Shown piece by piece: positions 1 to 9,071 of a DNA stretch of 64,000 nucleotides. Each line of letters begins with the position of its first letter. Within the stretch, counting starts at the first letter, position 1. The notes below the pieces were generated by a model that did no database searches, was not told where the DNA came from, and saw only the letters and a program-made list of their open reading frames with translations. Origin of the DNA: Vibrio rumoiensis (lineage in GTDB: Bacteria; Pseudomonadota; Gammaproteobacteria; Enterobacterales; Vibrionaceae). The stretch is taken from the NCBI RefSeq assembly GCF_002218045.2, contig NZ_AP018685.1, positions 434,001-498,000 of the forward strand. The letters are read 5' to 3'. Made by a program: the position numbers and the translations under genes.

Positions 1-348
1 CCTAAAGTAGTAATGGCTTGCCATTGTAAAGAATGCCAAAAATTATCCACCAGTGCGTTTAGTATCACTTGTGTCCTGGATGCAAAGGATATTGATATTC
101 AAGGTGAGCTAAAGCAAACCAGCCGCACTGCAGACAGCGGCAATGAAAATATCGGTCATTTCTGTGCTGGTTGCGGTAATCGTATTTATCAATTAAACCC
201 TGCCGTGCCTGAAATGATCAAATTCAAGGCGGCGGCCAGTTTAGACGATACACGTATGATTGTACCGACGATGCATGTATGGACAAGCGAAAAGCAAAAT
301 TGGGTTGTGATCCCCGATGATGTTCAGCAATTTGAAAAACAACGTTAA
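1..348 (+). CDS. GFA-family (glutathione-dependent formaldehyde-activating-like) zinc protein, 5' end outside window
   Basis: The reading frame is open from base 1 (P-K-V-V-M-A-C-H), so the ATG at 13 is probably internal and the true start lies left of the window. A CHCKEC motif near the beginning and a CAGC motif about 45 residues later are the usual zinc-binding cysteine pairs of the GFA/CENP-V fold. Family members are small zinc proteins, mostly of unknown substrate, so the formaldehyde name should not be taken literally. The gene ends 110 bases before fumC and shows no link to the genes that follow. Confidence 0.75.
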   Translation, partial: PKVVMACHCKECQKLSTSAFSITCVLDAKDIDIQGELKQTSRTADSGNENIGHFCAGCGNRIYQLNPAVPEMIKFKAAASLDDTRMIVPTMHVWTSEKQNWVVIPDDVQQFEKQR

Positions 349-458
349 TCGATAACTGGTGAGCGTTGAATCATCTTCCCTTATCACAATGATAACTTGC
401 ATATCGGCCAAATAGGTTCGACACTGAAGCCATTCCATCACAATTTAAGGATGATGTT

Positions 459-737
459 ATGGCTTCTGTTCCCTCCAATACTTTTTACCGTACCGAACAT
501 GACAGCATGGGAGAGGTAAAAGTCCCCAAAGATGCTTTATATCAGGCTCAAACTCAACGAGCCGTCGATAATTTTTCAATCAGTTCTTTGACCATGCCTC
601 CTCGTTTTATTCAATCTGTTGCCATGATCAAACAAGCCGCTGCTAAAGCTAACGAAGAGTTGGGTCTACTCGATAGTACGATGTCTAAAGCGATTCAAGC
701 GAGTTGTCAGGCCATTATTGATCCGCACCAGCAGTTT
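459..737 (+). pseudogene. fumC: 5' fragment of class II fumarate hydratase, cut by an IS3 element
   Basis: The first 90 or so codons match the N-terminus of FumC (FYRTEHDSMGEVKVPKDALY, then QTQRAVDNF). The full enzyme, about 460 residues, converts fumarate to malate in the TCA cycle. Similarity stops at the IS3 boundary at 738; the last residues of the frame are read from the IS end. No fumC sequence resumes on the other side of the IS, where a TRAP transporter gene begins mid-way, so the catalytic part is missing rather than displaced. The fragment cannot be functional. Confidence 0.85.
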
Positions 738-780
738 TGGACACCGAGTTAAGTGAGTACAATCACTAACGAGGTGAACC

Positions 781-1065
781 ATGACAAGCAAGAAAAAACG
801 TATTATCCATTCCCCTGAATTTAAAGCAGAAGCCCTGAAGCTAGCAGAGAAAGTGGGAGTAGCTGCGGCAGCGAGACAACTGTCGTTACACGAATCCCAG
901 ATCTATGGTTGGCGTAAGTCAGCTAAGAGCGACACCAGTACCAGTCAGCGGGAAAAAGATCTAGCCGCTGAAGTTGCCAAACTCAAACGACAATTGGCTG
1001 AGCAAGCTGAAGAGCTAGATATAGTAAAAAAGGCCGCCACCTACTTCGCGAAAAACCTAAAGTAG
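781..1065 (+). CDS. IS3-family transposase OrfA
   Basis: A 94-residue protein with an N-terminal helix-turn-helix (residues about 10-45, HESQIYGWRKS at its end) that binds IS ends, followed by a leucine-zipper-like helix (residues 60-85) used for multimerisation. Near its 3' end lies the heptamer A AAA AAG (1026-1032). A -1 slip there continues, without a stop, into orfB to make the OrfAB transposase. Both frames look undamaged. Confidence 0.9.
   Translation: MTSKKKRIIHSPEFKAEALKLAEKVGVAAAARQLSLHESQIYGWRKSAKSDTSTSQREKDLAAEVAKLKRQLAEQAEELDIVKKAATYFAKNLK
1026..1032 (+). promoter_or_regulatory. Programmed -1 ribosomal frameshift site of the IS3 element
   Basis: The heptamer A-AAA-AAG is in phase with orfA codons (GTA AAA AAG). 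A -1 slip gives an uninterrupted frame through to the orfB ATG and beyond. This is the standard IS3-family arrangement, read here directly from the two frames. Confidence 0.7.
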
Positions 1066-1079
1066 ATTGCTACGAATTT

Positions 1080-1931
1080 ATGCTCGAACACCTGCTGTGC
1101 TTCAGAGTTGCCCGCATGGCTAAGGTGTTCGGTGTTTCACGAAGTGGGTTTTATTACTGGATTAAGCATCGCCACAAGGCCATCCAGCGCGAGGTAACTC
1201 GCCAAGAGCTTGATACGAAGGTCAAAGAGGCTTTTGATAATAGCAAAGGTCGTGATGGCTCAAGACGCATCCAGAAAGAGCTGGCTGAGAACGGTGATAG
1301 CCGTAATGTTAAAACCATTGCCGCCAGTATGAAGCGGCAGGATTTAACGCCGAAAGCGACACGTAAGTTTGAGTGTACGACGGACAGCAAACATAAAATG
1401 CCAGTTGCTCCGAACCTGCTGGCTCAGGATTTTAAGGCAGAGGCTCCGAATCAAAAGTGGGCGGGAGACATCACCTATGTTGCGACAAGCGAAGGCTGGC
1501 TGTATTTGGCGGTAATCATTGACCTTTATTCCAGGCAAGTAGTCGGTTGGTCTATGGATACCAGAATGACGGCAACTCTGGTTTGCGATGCGTTATCAAT
1601 GGCCTTGTTCCGTCGAGGGTTCCCTGAGCAGGTTATCGTTCATAGTGACCGAGGTAGTCAGTACTGCTCAAAAGATTATCGAGACATCATAACTGCTTAT
1701 AATCTAAAGCAAAGTATGAGTAGGAAAGGAAACTGCTGGGATAATGCTTGTGTTGAGAGCTTCTTCCATTCATTGAAAGTTGAAGCGATCCAGTATGAGC
1801 CGATCATGACGCGAGACGAGATGCGCCAAACGATCTTTGAATACATAGAGGTTGATTATAATCGGACAAGAAGGCACAGTGCTCTTGGGTATCTAAGCCC
1901 AGTTAACTTTGAAAATCAAAATGTCGCTTAA
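1080..1931 (+). CDS. IS3-family transposase OrfB, DDE integrase domain
   Basis: A 283-residue integrase-core protein. The catalytic triad is visible as D in WAGDITYV (residue about 129), D in HSDRGSQYC, and E in NACVESFFHSLK 35 residues further on. The frame is -1 relative to orfA and is open upstream back to the slippery heptamer at 1026, so the functional product is probably the OrfAB fusion made by programmed frameshifting. Catalytic residues are all present, so the element may still be active. Confidence 0.9.
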   Translation: MLEHLLCFRVARMAKVFGVSRSGFYYWIKHRHKAIQREVTRQELDTKVKEAFDNSKGRDGSRRIQKELAENGDSRNVKTIAASMKRQDLTPKATRKFECTTDSKHKMPVAPNLLAQDFKAEAPNQKWAGDITYVATSEGWLYLAVIIDLYSRQVVGWSMDTRMTATLVCDALSMALFRRGFPEQVIVHSDRGSQYCSKDYRDIITAYNLKQSMSRKGNCWDNACVESFFHSLKVEAIQYEPIMTRDEMRQTIFEYIEVDYNRTRRHSALGYLSPVNFENQNVA

Positions 1932-1942
1932 TGAAGTGTCCA

Positions 1943-2121
1943 GTCTGGCTGGAGCAGATCAGACGACGCTGCATCACAATCAAGTCTCTCCTGGGTTATC
2001 TATCGGTGGGCATCAACTTTTAATTGGTTATGTCTACACGGTGGTACCGTTTTCGGGTGTCATTATCTGCTACTACGCATGTATTGATATTCTCAAATCA
2101 ATATATCAAATAGTTCGCTGA
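1943..2121 (+). pseudogene. dctQ: 3' fragment of a TRAP transporter small permease (DctQ)
   Basis: Directly after the IS right end the frame resembles the C-terminal part of a DctQ four-helix membrane subunit, with a hydrophobic GYVYTVVPFSGVIICYYA segment and a charged DILKSIYQIV tail. DctM follows 10 bases later, as expected for dctQM order. The N-terminal half or more is gone, so the TRAP permease lacks its small subunit. The assignment rests on this helix pattern and gene order. Confidence 0.65.
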
Positions 2122-2131
2122 GGGAAATATC

Positions 2132-3488
2132 ATGACACTGGTTGATTTAATATTTACTCAAGACTACATCAATTCAATGCCTGATATGGTCTACGATTTA
2201 CTGCCAATTGTGGTTCTATTTGGATCGTTAGCAATATTTTTATTAATAGGTATTCCGATTGCATTTGCGATTGGTGGCGCGGCATTACTGACAATATTCA
2301 TTGATTTCCCAATTGATAAAGCGTCGATCTTAGTTTCACAACAATTAACCAATGGGCTAAATAGTTTTGGTTTATTAGCTTTGCCATTTTTTATTGTGGC
2401 TGGGAATTTAATGAATCGAGGCGGTTTAGCGAATAGGCTGATTAATTTCGCTATGTTGCTCGGCGGTAAGCTTCCAGGTTCACTGTCTCATGTGAATGTT
2501 ATTGCCAATATGATGTTTGGCTCTTTATCGGGCTCTGCTGCCGGCTGCCGCAGCGGTTGGTGGGATAATGAAACCACTGCAAGAGAAGCATAAGTACCCG
2601 AAAGATTTCTCGACTGCGGTGAATGTTGCCTCTTGTCCAACGGGGTTGCTAATTCCACCTTCTAATATCTTGATTTTATATGCTTTAGTGAGCAGTACTT
2701 CAGTGCAGTATCTCTTTATTGCTGGTTATATTCCGGGTCTTTTAATGGGCTTGGGAATTATGATTGGTATTCTGCTATTGGGCAAAAAATACAAGATCCC
2801 ACAAGAGAAAATCGTTCAAAAAGAAAAAACAATGAAAGTGATTTGGGATGCTATTCCAAGCTTATTTTTAGTGTTAATTATTATGGGCGGTATTTTAGGT
2901 GGGGCGTTTACTGCAACGGAAGCCTCAGCTATTGCGGTGGTTTATAGCTTAATTCTAGGCTTTGCTTATCGTGAATTAAAGTTTAAAGATCTAGCGCCTA
3001 TCTTACTTGATAGTGTGATTACGACTTCTATCGTATTACTGATGATTGCAACGTCTTCGGCAATGTCATGGTCTATGGCCAATGCTGATATTCCGGGTGC
3101 GATTGCAGACTTCGTTCTTAATTATTCAACCAACCCGCTGGTTATTATGCTGCTAATGAATTTGATTTTATTAGTGGTGGGGACATTCATGGATATGTCT
3201 CCAGCGGTTCTGATCTTCACACCGATATTTTTACCTATCGCCGTTGAGCTTGGCGTCGACCCAATTCAATTTGGCATCATCATGGTATTTAACCTTTGTA
3301 TCGGCATTTGTACTCCACCAGTTGGTACGGCTCTATTTGTGGGCTGTAGTGTCTCTGGTAATAAGCTCGGCGATGTAGTGCCTAAGTTAATACCTTTATT
3401 CTTAATTATGGTTCTAACTTTGGGACTGATCATTATGGTGCCATCACTAACTATGTGGCTACCTCATTTGGCGGGATATGTATCTTAA
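2132..3488 (+). pseudogene. dctM: TRAP transporter large permease (DctM), frameshifted
   Basis: Two frames together give a full-length, multi-helix DctM of about 450 residues, the sodium-coupled channel subunit of a TRAP uptake system. The first frame runs from 2132 with a GAGG ribosome site to the FGSLSGSAAG motif; the rest continues one base later as AAAVGGIMKP. Removing one G at 2543-2544 would restore a continuous GSAAAAAAVGGIM, the usual conserved motif, so this is a single-base insertion. It is either a real mutation or a sequence error. With dctQ truncated, transport is likely lost anyway. Confidence 0.85.
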
Positions 3489-3527
3489 TAAGTTCAATAA
3501 CGTAGAAACAAATAAGGGAATAATAAT

Positions 3528-4493
3528 ATGAAACTGAATAAGTTAATGCTTGCGGGAATCTTAGCTGGAGCAACATTTACCTCTAGTGTTTATGCTCAAA
3601 CATTGAAATTAGCTCATGCACTACCCACTGAACATCCAGTTCACCAATCGTTAAGTTGGTTTGCTGACCATGTTAAAGATGAAACGAAAATCAGGGTAAA
3701 AGTGTACGCCAATGGAACGTTAGGCAATGAAACGAGCTTATTGCAAATGGTGCAAAATGGCACGGTTGCCTTTACTAAAGTGAGTGCTGCTCCGCTGGAG
3801 TCATTTTCGAAAGATTATAAGATCTTATCTCTCCCTTATTTATACAGCAGTGAGCAGCAGTATCGCGATGTACTGAATGGGCCTATTGGTGACAAAATTT
3901 TAGCCTCTTCTCGTGATGACGGTTTTGTTGGCTTGGCATTCCTAGATGCGGGTGCACGTAGTTTCTATACCGATAAAGCAATCAAAACGCCTGCTGATCT
4001 GAAAGGCATGAAGATCCGTGTTCAAAACTCACCACTGGCGATTGATATCATCAAATCTCTAGGGGCAACCCCGGTTCCACTACCATACGGCGAATTATAT
4101 TCAGCGCTACAGCAAGGGGTAGTCGATGGGGCAGAAAACAACATTCCATCATATTACTCTTCTCGTCATTTTGAAGTGAAGAAAACCTTCTCTTATGACA
4201 AGCACACCATGGTGCCAGACGTGCTTGTGGTCTCAACTAGCGTTTGGGATGAACTGACACCTGAGCAGCAAGAAACTATCCGTAAAGTGGCAAAAGAAAC
4301 GGCGAAGCAGCAAGAAGTCAACTGGAAGAACTATGTTGACCATGCAACGGCCGATCTAAAAACCAAAGGCATCACATTCATAGACAGTGATACGGCATCG
4401 TTCCAAGAAGCGGTAAAACCTGTTTACGAGAAGTTTAAGAAAGAAAACCCAGATCTTGTCGATATGCTTAATGATATTCAAAATACTAAGTAA
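3528..4493 (+). CDS. dctP: TRAP transporter periplasmic solute-binding protein (DctP family)
   Basis: A 321-residue secreted binding protein. The signal peptide is clear (MKLNKLMLAG, then TSSVYAQ with cleavage after A). The DctP fold is seen in LKLAHALPTEHPVH at the mature N-terminus, DLKGMKIRVQNSPL with the substrate-carboxylate-binding arginine, and QGVVDGAENN. The neighbours uxuB and uxuA suggest a hexuronate ligand such as glucuronate or galacturonate; that is inferred from context only. It is intact, although its membrane partners upstream are broken. Confidence 0.88.
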   Translation: MKLNKLMLAGILAGATFTSSVYAQTLKLAHALPTEHPVHQSLSWFADHVKDETKIRVKVYANGTLGNETSLLQMVQNGTVAFTKVSAAPLESFSKDYKILSLPYLYSSEQQYRDVLNGPIGDKILASSRDDGFVGLAFLDAGARSFYTDKAIKTPADLKGMKIRVQNSPLAIDIIKSLGATPVPLPYGELYSALQQGVVDGAENNIPSYYSSRHFEVKKTFSYDKHTMVPDVLVVSTSVWDELTPEQQETIRKVAKETAKQQEVNWKNYVDHATADLKTKGITFIDSDTASFQEAVKPVYEKFKKENPDLVDMLNDIQNTK

Positions 4494-4525
4494 TTCAATG
4501 GTCTAGCTATACAACCGAAATAGGT

Positions 4526-4569
4526 AAGGTTCAGGTCGACGCATTAGGTTAGCCTGAGCCTTATTATTT
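4526..4569 (+). terminator. Stem-loop between dctP and uxuB, possible terminator or attenuator
   Basis: AAGGTTCAGG (4526-4535) pairs with CCTGAGCCTT (4553-4562), with one G-U pair and a 17-base loop, followed by an AT-rich stretch rather than a pure U run. It would reduce read-through from the transporter genes into uxuB. Confidence 0.45.
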
Positions 4570-4685
4570 ACCTTTTAGCCAAAGAGATCCCAATCAAATT
4601 ACTTATTGTTTTTTAAGTTGGTTTAGCGCTGTAGAAGAATATTTAACAGTCAATTTAAAAAACAATATGAAATGGCGAACGTATT

Positions 4686-6185
4686 ATGAAGTTGAATCTA
4701 GTTAACTTAGAGCATGTCACCGCAAGCTCACTCCCTAGTCAAAATAATCTCAATGCAAAAGTTGGTATTGTGCATTTAGGCTTTGGCGCATTTCATCGCG
4801 CGCATCAGGCGTTAATTACCGATGTCGCAATGAAAGAATTTGGTGGCGACTGGAAAATTGTCGGCGTCAATAATTGGCGAGCAGCTGGTAAACCTGAATC
4901 GGAAACAGGGCTAGAGCAAGAGTTCTCAAGCCAAGATAACCTGTACACAGTTGCGGTTGGTCAAGATGAACAGGTTAACCTTGAAGTGATTGGTGCCGTT
5001 GAAGAGGTGCTTTTTAATAATCAAGTTGAGAAAATTCTTGGTTATATGACCAGCGAAACAGTGAAAATTGTTTCTCTGACAATTACAGAAAAAGGCTATT
5101 GCCATTTGCCAGCGACAGGTCATTTAGATACAAATCATCCGTTAATTCAACATGATTTGCAGCATATTGACCAACCACACAGCGCTATTGGTTTTTTGGT
5201 TTCTGCCATCAAAACTCGTAAAGAGAAAGGTATTGCACCATTCACGCCATTAACTTGTGACAACCTACCTGAAAATGGTCATGTATTAAAACGTGTCGTA
5301 TTGGATTTTGCACAGCAACTTGATCCTGAGCTAGCGGTATGGATTAAAGATAATATTGATTTTCCTTGCAGCATGGTCGACCGAATTGTGCCTCAAACGA
5401 CCCAAGCGGATATCAATAAAATATCCCAACAACTAGGGGTAGAGGATGATTGCTGCGTGAGCACAGAACCCTTTTTACAATGGGTGATTGAAGATAAGTT
5501 TAATAACGAGCGACCGGCTTGGGAAAACCTCTATCGCCAATATTATGCTGACCGATGACGTTATTCCGTTCGAAAATATGAAGCTAAGGCTACTCAATGG
5601 CACTCATTCTTCTATTGCGTACTTGGGTTATTTAGCAGGCTATCAAACCGTTTCGGAAACCATGTCAGATCCAAGTTTTAGTGCATTTATCCGTTACTTA
5701 ATGGATAAAGAGATTAGCCCTTCAGTGGATGTAAAAGGATTGATCTTGAAGCCTATAAAGATCAGTTGATTGCAAGATACCAAAACATCGCGCTACAGCA
5801 TCGTACCTGGCAGATTGCGATGGATGGTTCTCAAAAACTACCACAACGCTTTTTACAGACGATAGCGTTTGGTTTAGAAAATGATATCAATATTTCAGGC
5901 TTGGTACTCGCGGTGGCGGCATGGATGAAGTATGTGAGTGGTAGGGATGAGAATGGTGAAGACATTGATATCCGCGATCCGCTAAAAGCGACATTCAATG
6001 AGATATGGCGAGCGCATGGTGATTCTACATCAGATGTCGTCAGCGCATTTTTGTCGTTAGATTCGGTATTTTCAGCTGAGTTAGCAAGTAATTCTATATT
6101 TAAAGCACAGTTAATAGATGCTTTAAATCAACTGATTGAGCACGGATCTAAGCAAAGTGTTCAACAATTTATTCAAACTGTGTAA
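4686..6185 (+). pseudogene. uxuB: Fructuronate reductase (mannonate oxidoreductase) with two frameshifts
   Basis: Three overlapping frames together make one UxuB of about 495 residues, the NADH enzyme reducing fructuronate to mannonate. The N-terminal frame has the Rossmann motif GIVHLGFGAFHRAH; the middle frame has MKLRLLNGTHSS with the active-site region; the last has the helical C-terminus ending QQFIQTV. The first shift lies between about 5523 and 5545, the second near 5738-5742, where one A appears lost from GGAATT. They compensate each other, but the stretch between them includes stops in the starting frame, so no full product forms unless these are sequence errors. Confidence 0.85.
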
Positions 6186-6206
6186 GCGCAGGCAAGGGTA
6201 AGTATT

Positions 6207-7271
6207 ATGAAAATGACATTTCGTTGGTATGGTGAAGGAAATGATAAAATCACCTTAGACCAAATTAAACAAATTCCGGGTGTAGAAGGCGTAGTTTGGT
6301 CATTGCACGACATGCCGGCAGGCGCACTTTGGTCACCAGAGCGTGTGGCGGAAGTCGAAAAACAAGCGCAAGAATATGGTTTTCATATTGACGTGGTAGA
6401 AAGCGTTAATGTGCATGAAGATATTAAACTGGGTCTTGATACTCGAGATCAATACATTGAAAACTACAAGCAAACGCTACGAGTGCTGGCTAAATTTGGT
6501 GTCAAAGTCGTTTGTTATAACTTTATGCCGGTATTTGATTGGACTCGCACTAATCTCTATAAAAAAATGCCAGATGGTTCAAATGCTTTGTTTTTTGAAA
6601 AAAGTAAGATTAATGAAATTGACCCTATTGAGCTAATTGAGACGATTTCTAAAAACACTGATGTGACCATGCCCGGCTGGGAGCCTGAGCGTTTAGCTAA
6701 CCTAAAGAACACCTTTAAACAATACGAGGGTTTTACTGCTGAAGATTTATGGAAAAACCTCCAATACTTCTTAGAGCAAATTATTCCGGTTGCTGAAGAA
6801 TGTAATATCAAAATGGCGATTCACCCAGATGATCCTGCTTTCCCTATTTTTGGGCTGCCACGCATCATCATTAATAAGGAAAATATCGGACGCTTCTTAA
6901 AGCTCGTTGATAGACCTCATAATGGTTTAACCGTATGTACCGGCTCATTAGGTTCAATTGATAATGATATTCCTGCAATTATTGAAAGCTACCATGACCG
7001 CATACACTTCATGCATATTCGTAACGTAAAGCGTTTTGAAAATGGGGATTTCATCGAAAGTTCACACCGCGCGTGCGATGGTTCGGTTGATATTGTCGAA
7101 GTAGTAAAAACGCTGCATAAATATGATTACCAAGGTTATGTTCGACCTGATCATGGACGTCATATTTGGGGAGAAGAGAAGTGGGCAAGACCGGGTTATG
7201 GTCTATATGATCGTGCGCTTGGTATTATGTACATAAACGGTTTGTGGGATACGTTAAACCATAAGTCGTAA
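6207..7271 (+). CDS. uxuA: Mannonate dehydratase
   Basis: A 354-residue TIM-barrel enzyme that dehydrates D-mannonate to 2-keto-3-deoxygluconate, the step after UxuB in hexuronate catabolism. Typical UxuA signatures are visible: MTFRWYG at the start, IHPDDP in the middle, CTGSLGS, and RPDHGRHIWGEE near the end. It is of the shorter class (about 350-360 residues rather than the 394 of E. coli). It lies 21 bases after uxuB, surely the same transcript, and ends just before a strong terminator. Confidence 0.93.
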   Translation: MKMTFRWYGEGNDKITLDQIKQIPGVEGVVWSLHDMPAGALWSPERVAEVEKQAQEYGFHIDVVESVNVHEDIKLGLDTRDQYIENYKQTLRVLAKFGVKVVCYNFMPVFDWTRTNLYKKMPDGSNALFFEKSKINEIDPIELIETISKNTDVTMPGWEPERLANLKNTFKQYEGFTAEDLWKNLQYFLEQIIPVAEECNIKMAIHPDDPAFPIFGLPRIIINKENIGRFLKLVDRPHNGLTVCTGSLGSIDNDIPAIIESYHDRIHFMHIRNVKRFENGDFIESSHRACDGSVDIVEVVKTLHKYDYQGYVRPDHGRHIWGEEKWARPGYGLYDRALGIMYINGLWDTLNHKS

Positions 7272-7300
7272 ATGATCTTCAATTGAAGTGAGCGATGAAG

Positions 7301-7346
7301 AGGCGAAGTACTGAGGTTTACAGTACTTCGCCTTTATTGTTTTTTG
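7301..7346. terminator. Rho-independent terminator after uxuA, probably bidirectional
   Basis: A 13-bp perfect stem AGGCGAAGTACTG (7301-7313) / CAGTACTTCGCCT (7321-7333) with a 7-base loop, followed by TTATTGTTTTTT. It lies between the convergent uxuA and ygjV-like genes and can serve both. Confidence 0.85.
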
Positions 7347-7349
7347 GGA

Positions 7350-7904
7350 CTATTTCTTTTCATCCAACAGAGGAGATTCTATCGCTTCGTTAGACTCCAA
7401 CTTTTTCTTATTGCGATATAAACGCATGATAGTAAATAAGTTTACGGTTAATAACGTCGCTTCTAAGAGTGAGCCACCGATCGAGCCGACAATAATATTA
7501 TTGGCCAGCCAGCATACCGCACCGATGATAAAGGCAATTCGCATTTGAATCCCTTTTAGGAGAAATACTGCAATGGTGCCTAATACTGAGCCTGCGATAG
7601 GGAGTAAATCAAGTGGCCCTTCCGCTATCCATAAACCAAGTGCAATACTGATGATTACAAAAAAGGCGGCCACAACCTTGTTTGAGGTCTTAATCGCTGT
7701 GGCAGTTCGTAAGAAAGATAAAAGGGTACTGATTGCTGAAATATTTGAACCCAAAAGGTAGAAGTGTAAAACGTTATTCAGCTGGAATATCACCATTAAA
7801 ATTTTAAGCTTACGGTCATCCTTTTGATAAAAAGTAGAAATCCCTAAGGCGAAGCTGAGAAAGCCAAGCCATTGAGCAAAAGAAAGGTTAATTAAAAATT
7901 CCAT
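7350..7904 (-). CDS. YgjV-family inner-membrane protein
   Basis: A 184-residue protein with five or six hydrophobic segments, starting MEFLINLSFAQWLGFLSFALG, then a short polar loop FYQKDDRKLKILM, and ending in a charged cytoplasmic tail LLDEKK. This is the layout of the YgjV family, whose function is unknown. In E. coli ygjV lies beside hexuronate genes, so its position next to uxuA fits, but a role in uronate use is only a guess. No damage is seen. Confidence 0.7.
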   Translation of the reverse strand: MEFLINLSFAQWLGFLSFALGISTFYQKDDRKLKILMVIFQLNNVLHFYLLGSNISAISTLLSFLRTATAIKTSNKVVAAFFVIISIALGLWIAEGPLDLLPIAGSVLGTIAVFLLKGIQMRIAFIIGAVCWLANNIIVGSIGGSLLEATLLTVNLFTIMRLYRNKKKLESNEAIESPLLDEKK

Positions 7905-8318
7905 GTAATAGCCTTAAGCGAAGAAAGCAAAGATGGCAATAGGGGCTGGAGTCTAAAGCCGAATGATAATAAGTATTGTGATGTGCGAAAGTTGTTATAC
8001 CAATTAGATTAACATGGTAAAGCATGATTTGAAATAAAATGAAATACCTTTTCATTAAATAGTGATTTGGTGCAAGGAATGCAGGTAAACAGCAATATAT
8101 TGGTGCGGTTATTCGCTAAGGGATATTGACCTATACATTTTAGTTCGTAGCCCATAGTCTTTATTTTTAAGGTGTAATAAATCCCTAATAATGGAAGATA
8201 TTTCCTATAAATTTCGTTAAAATGGCAGGAATTATGACCAATGTATTTTAGTTAACTATAATTTGGCTTAAACGACTGGTTTGTTAACAATTTCATCGCG
8301 TGTGAAAGGGAATATAAT
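7905..8318. other. Intergenic region, 414 bp, with promoter of the downstream lipoprotein
   Basis: AT-rich spacer between divergent genes. The only element recognised is a sigma-70 type promoter at 8234-8262 and two GTTAAC palindromes (8251 and 8284). No ORF, RNA gene or repeat family is evident. Confidence 0.5.
8234..8262 (+). promoter_or_regulatory. Sigma-70 promoter for the lipoprotein gene
   Basis: ATGACC (-35, 8234-8239) and a perfect TATAAT (-10, 8257-8262) separated by 17 bases, about 57 bases upstream of the ATG at 8319. GTTAAC overlaps the spacer and recurs in the leader within the palindrome TTGTTAACAA, a possible operator. Confidence 0.5.
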
Positions 8319-8984
8319 ATGAGAAAAATTTACTTAGCTTTAGCTATTGCAGGGGTGCTTGCTGGATGCTCTTCTAACTCGGATAAAGCGCCTGTAAATA
8401 CTACACCGGTACCCGCTATGGGCAAAGTCGCTGATGGTGCATTTACTCGTTTCGCTTTAAATGGCAACAGCAGTGGTGCTTGGTTGGTGCATGCTACGCC
8501 AGAGTTAGGTTTGGGTGCGGTTGAAGCAACGAATATTACCGCTTCAGGTGATCCTGGTTCTCTACGTTTGTTTTACCCTTCAATCAATGAAAGCTCAACA
8601 TTACAAGCGGGGCCTGGTGTAAGCCAAATCATTCCTAACATTGAACCCGATACCGACTATCTTTTGACGGTTTATTACCGTGATGAGAAAGGCGATGAGT
8701 CACCAAACTTACTTGAGTTGGGCGTGAAAGATATGGGTGTTGGTTCTCTAGCGGGTAACACAGTCAGAACAAAGACATTCACGAATGATGCTATCGATTC
8801 TGACGGCGATGATACGAATGGTTTCCGTAAAGTGGAATTAGCCTTTAATTCAGGCAGTAACACAACTTTGGAAGTTTATGCTCTAACTCATTTAAGCAGC
8901 ACTGAAAATATCGATGTTAATGGCGACGTGGCATTCCAAACAGAAGTGTTTATTGATGATGTTGTACTAGAGTCTGATGATTAA
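8319..8984 (+). CDS. Secreted lipoprotein, possibly with a carbohydrate-binding beta-sandwich
   Basis: A 221-residue protein with a lipoprotein signal: MRKIYLALAIAGVLAGC, lipobox LAGC, so lipidated at Cys17. It is followed by SSNSDKAP, which favours outer-membrane sorting. The rest alternates short beta strands with polar turns and has Asp-rich loops (DAIDSDGDDTNG) like calcium-binding or CBM-type jelly rolls. A polysaccharide-binding role would suit the uronate-catabolic neighbourhood, but no family is recognised with confidence. It has its own promoter and a strong terminator, so it is monocistronic. Confidence 0.6.
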   Translation: MRKIYLALAIAGVLAGCSSNSDKAPVNTTPVPAMGKVADGAFTRFALNGNSSGAWLVHATPELGLGAVEATNITASGDPGSLRLFYPSINESSTLQAGPGVSQIIPNIEPDTDYLLTVYYRDEKGDESPNLLELGVKDMGVGSLAGNTVRTKTFTNDAIDSDGDDTNGFRKVELAFNSGSNTTLEVYALTHLSSTENIDVNGDVAFQTEVFIDDVVLESDD

Positions 8985-9029
8985 TCGAGCTTAATATCTA
9001 AAGCTCTAATCATTAGAACCTAGTACCAG

Positions 9030-9066
9030 AAACCCCCTGATATTTTCTATCAGGGGGTTTTCTTTT
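9030..9066. terminator. Rho-independent terminator after the lipoprotein gene
   Basis: AAACCCCCTGATA (9030-9042) and TATCAGGGGGTTT (9048-9060) form a perfect 13-bp stem with a 5-base loop, followed by TCTTTTT. It is located between convergent genes and can also serve lapD copy 2 from the other side. Confidence 0.9.
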
Positions 9067-9071
9067 TACGG

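Larger units (their letters stand above)
738..1942 (+). mobile_element. IS3-family insertion sequence, about 1205 bp
   Basis: Terminal inverted repeats begin TGGACAC at 738 and end GTGTCCA at 1942. They enclose orfA and orfB with a -1 frameshift signal, the standard IS3 layout and size. The three or four bases flanking each side (TTT on the left, GTC on the right) do not match, so there is no target duplication. Together with the unrelated genes on the two sides this says the flanks were joined by a deletion next to the IS or by recombination between two copies. Confidence 0.9.

Noticed and set aside
1909..2121. Free-standing small membrane protein starting inside the IS
   Set aside because: The frame begins in IS sequence and then matches the tail of DctQ, so it is a junction artefact of a truncated gene.
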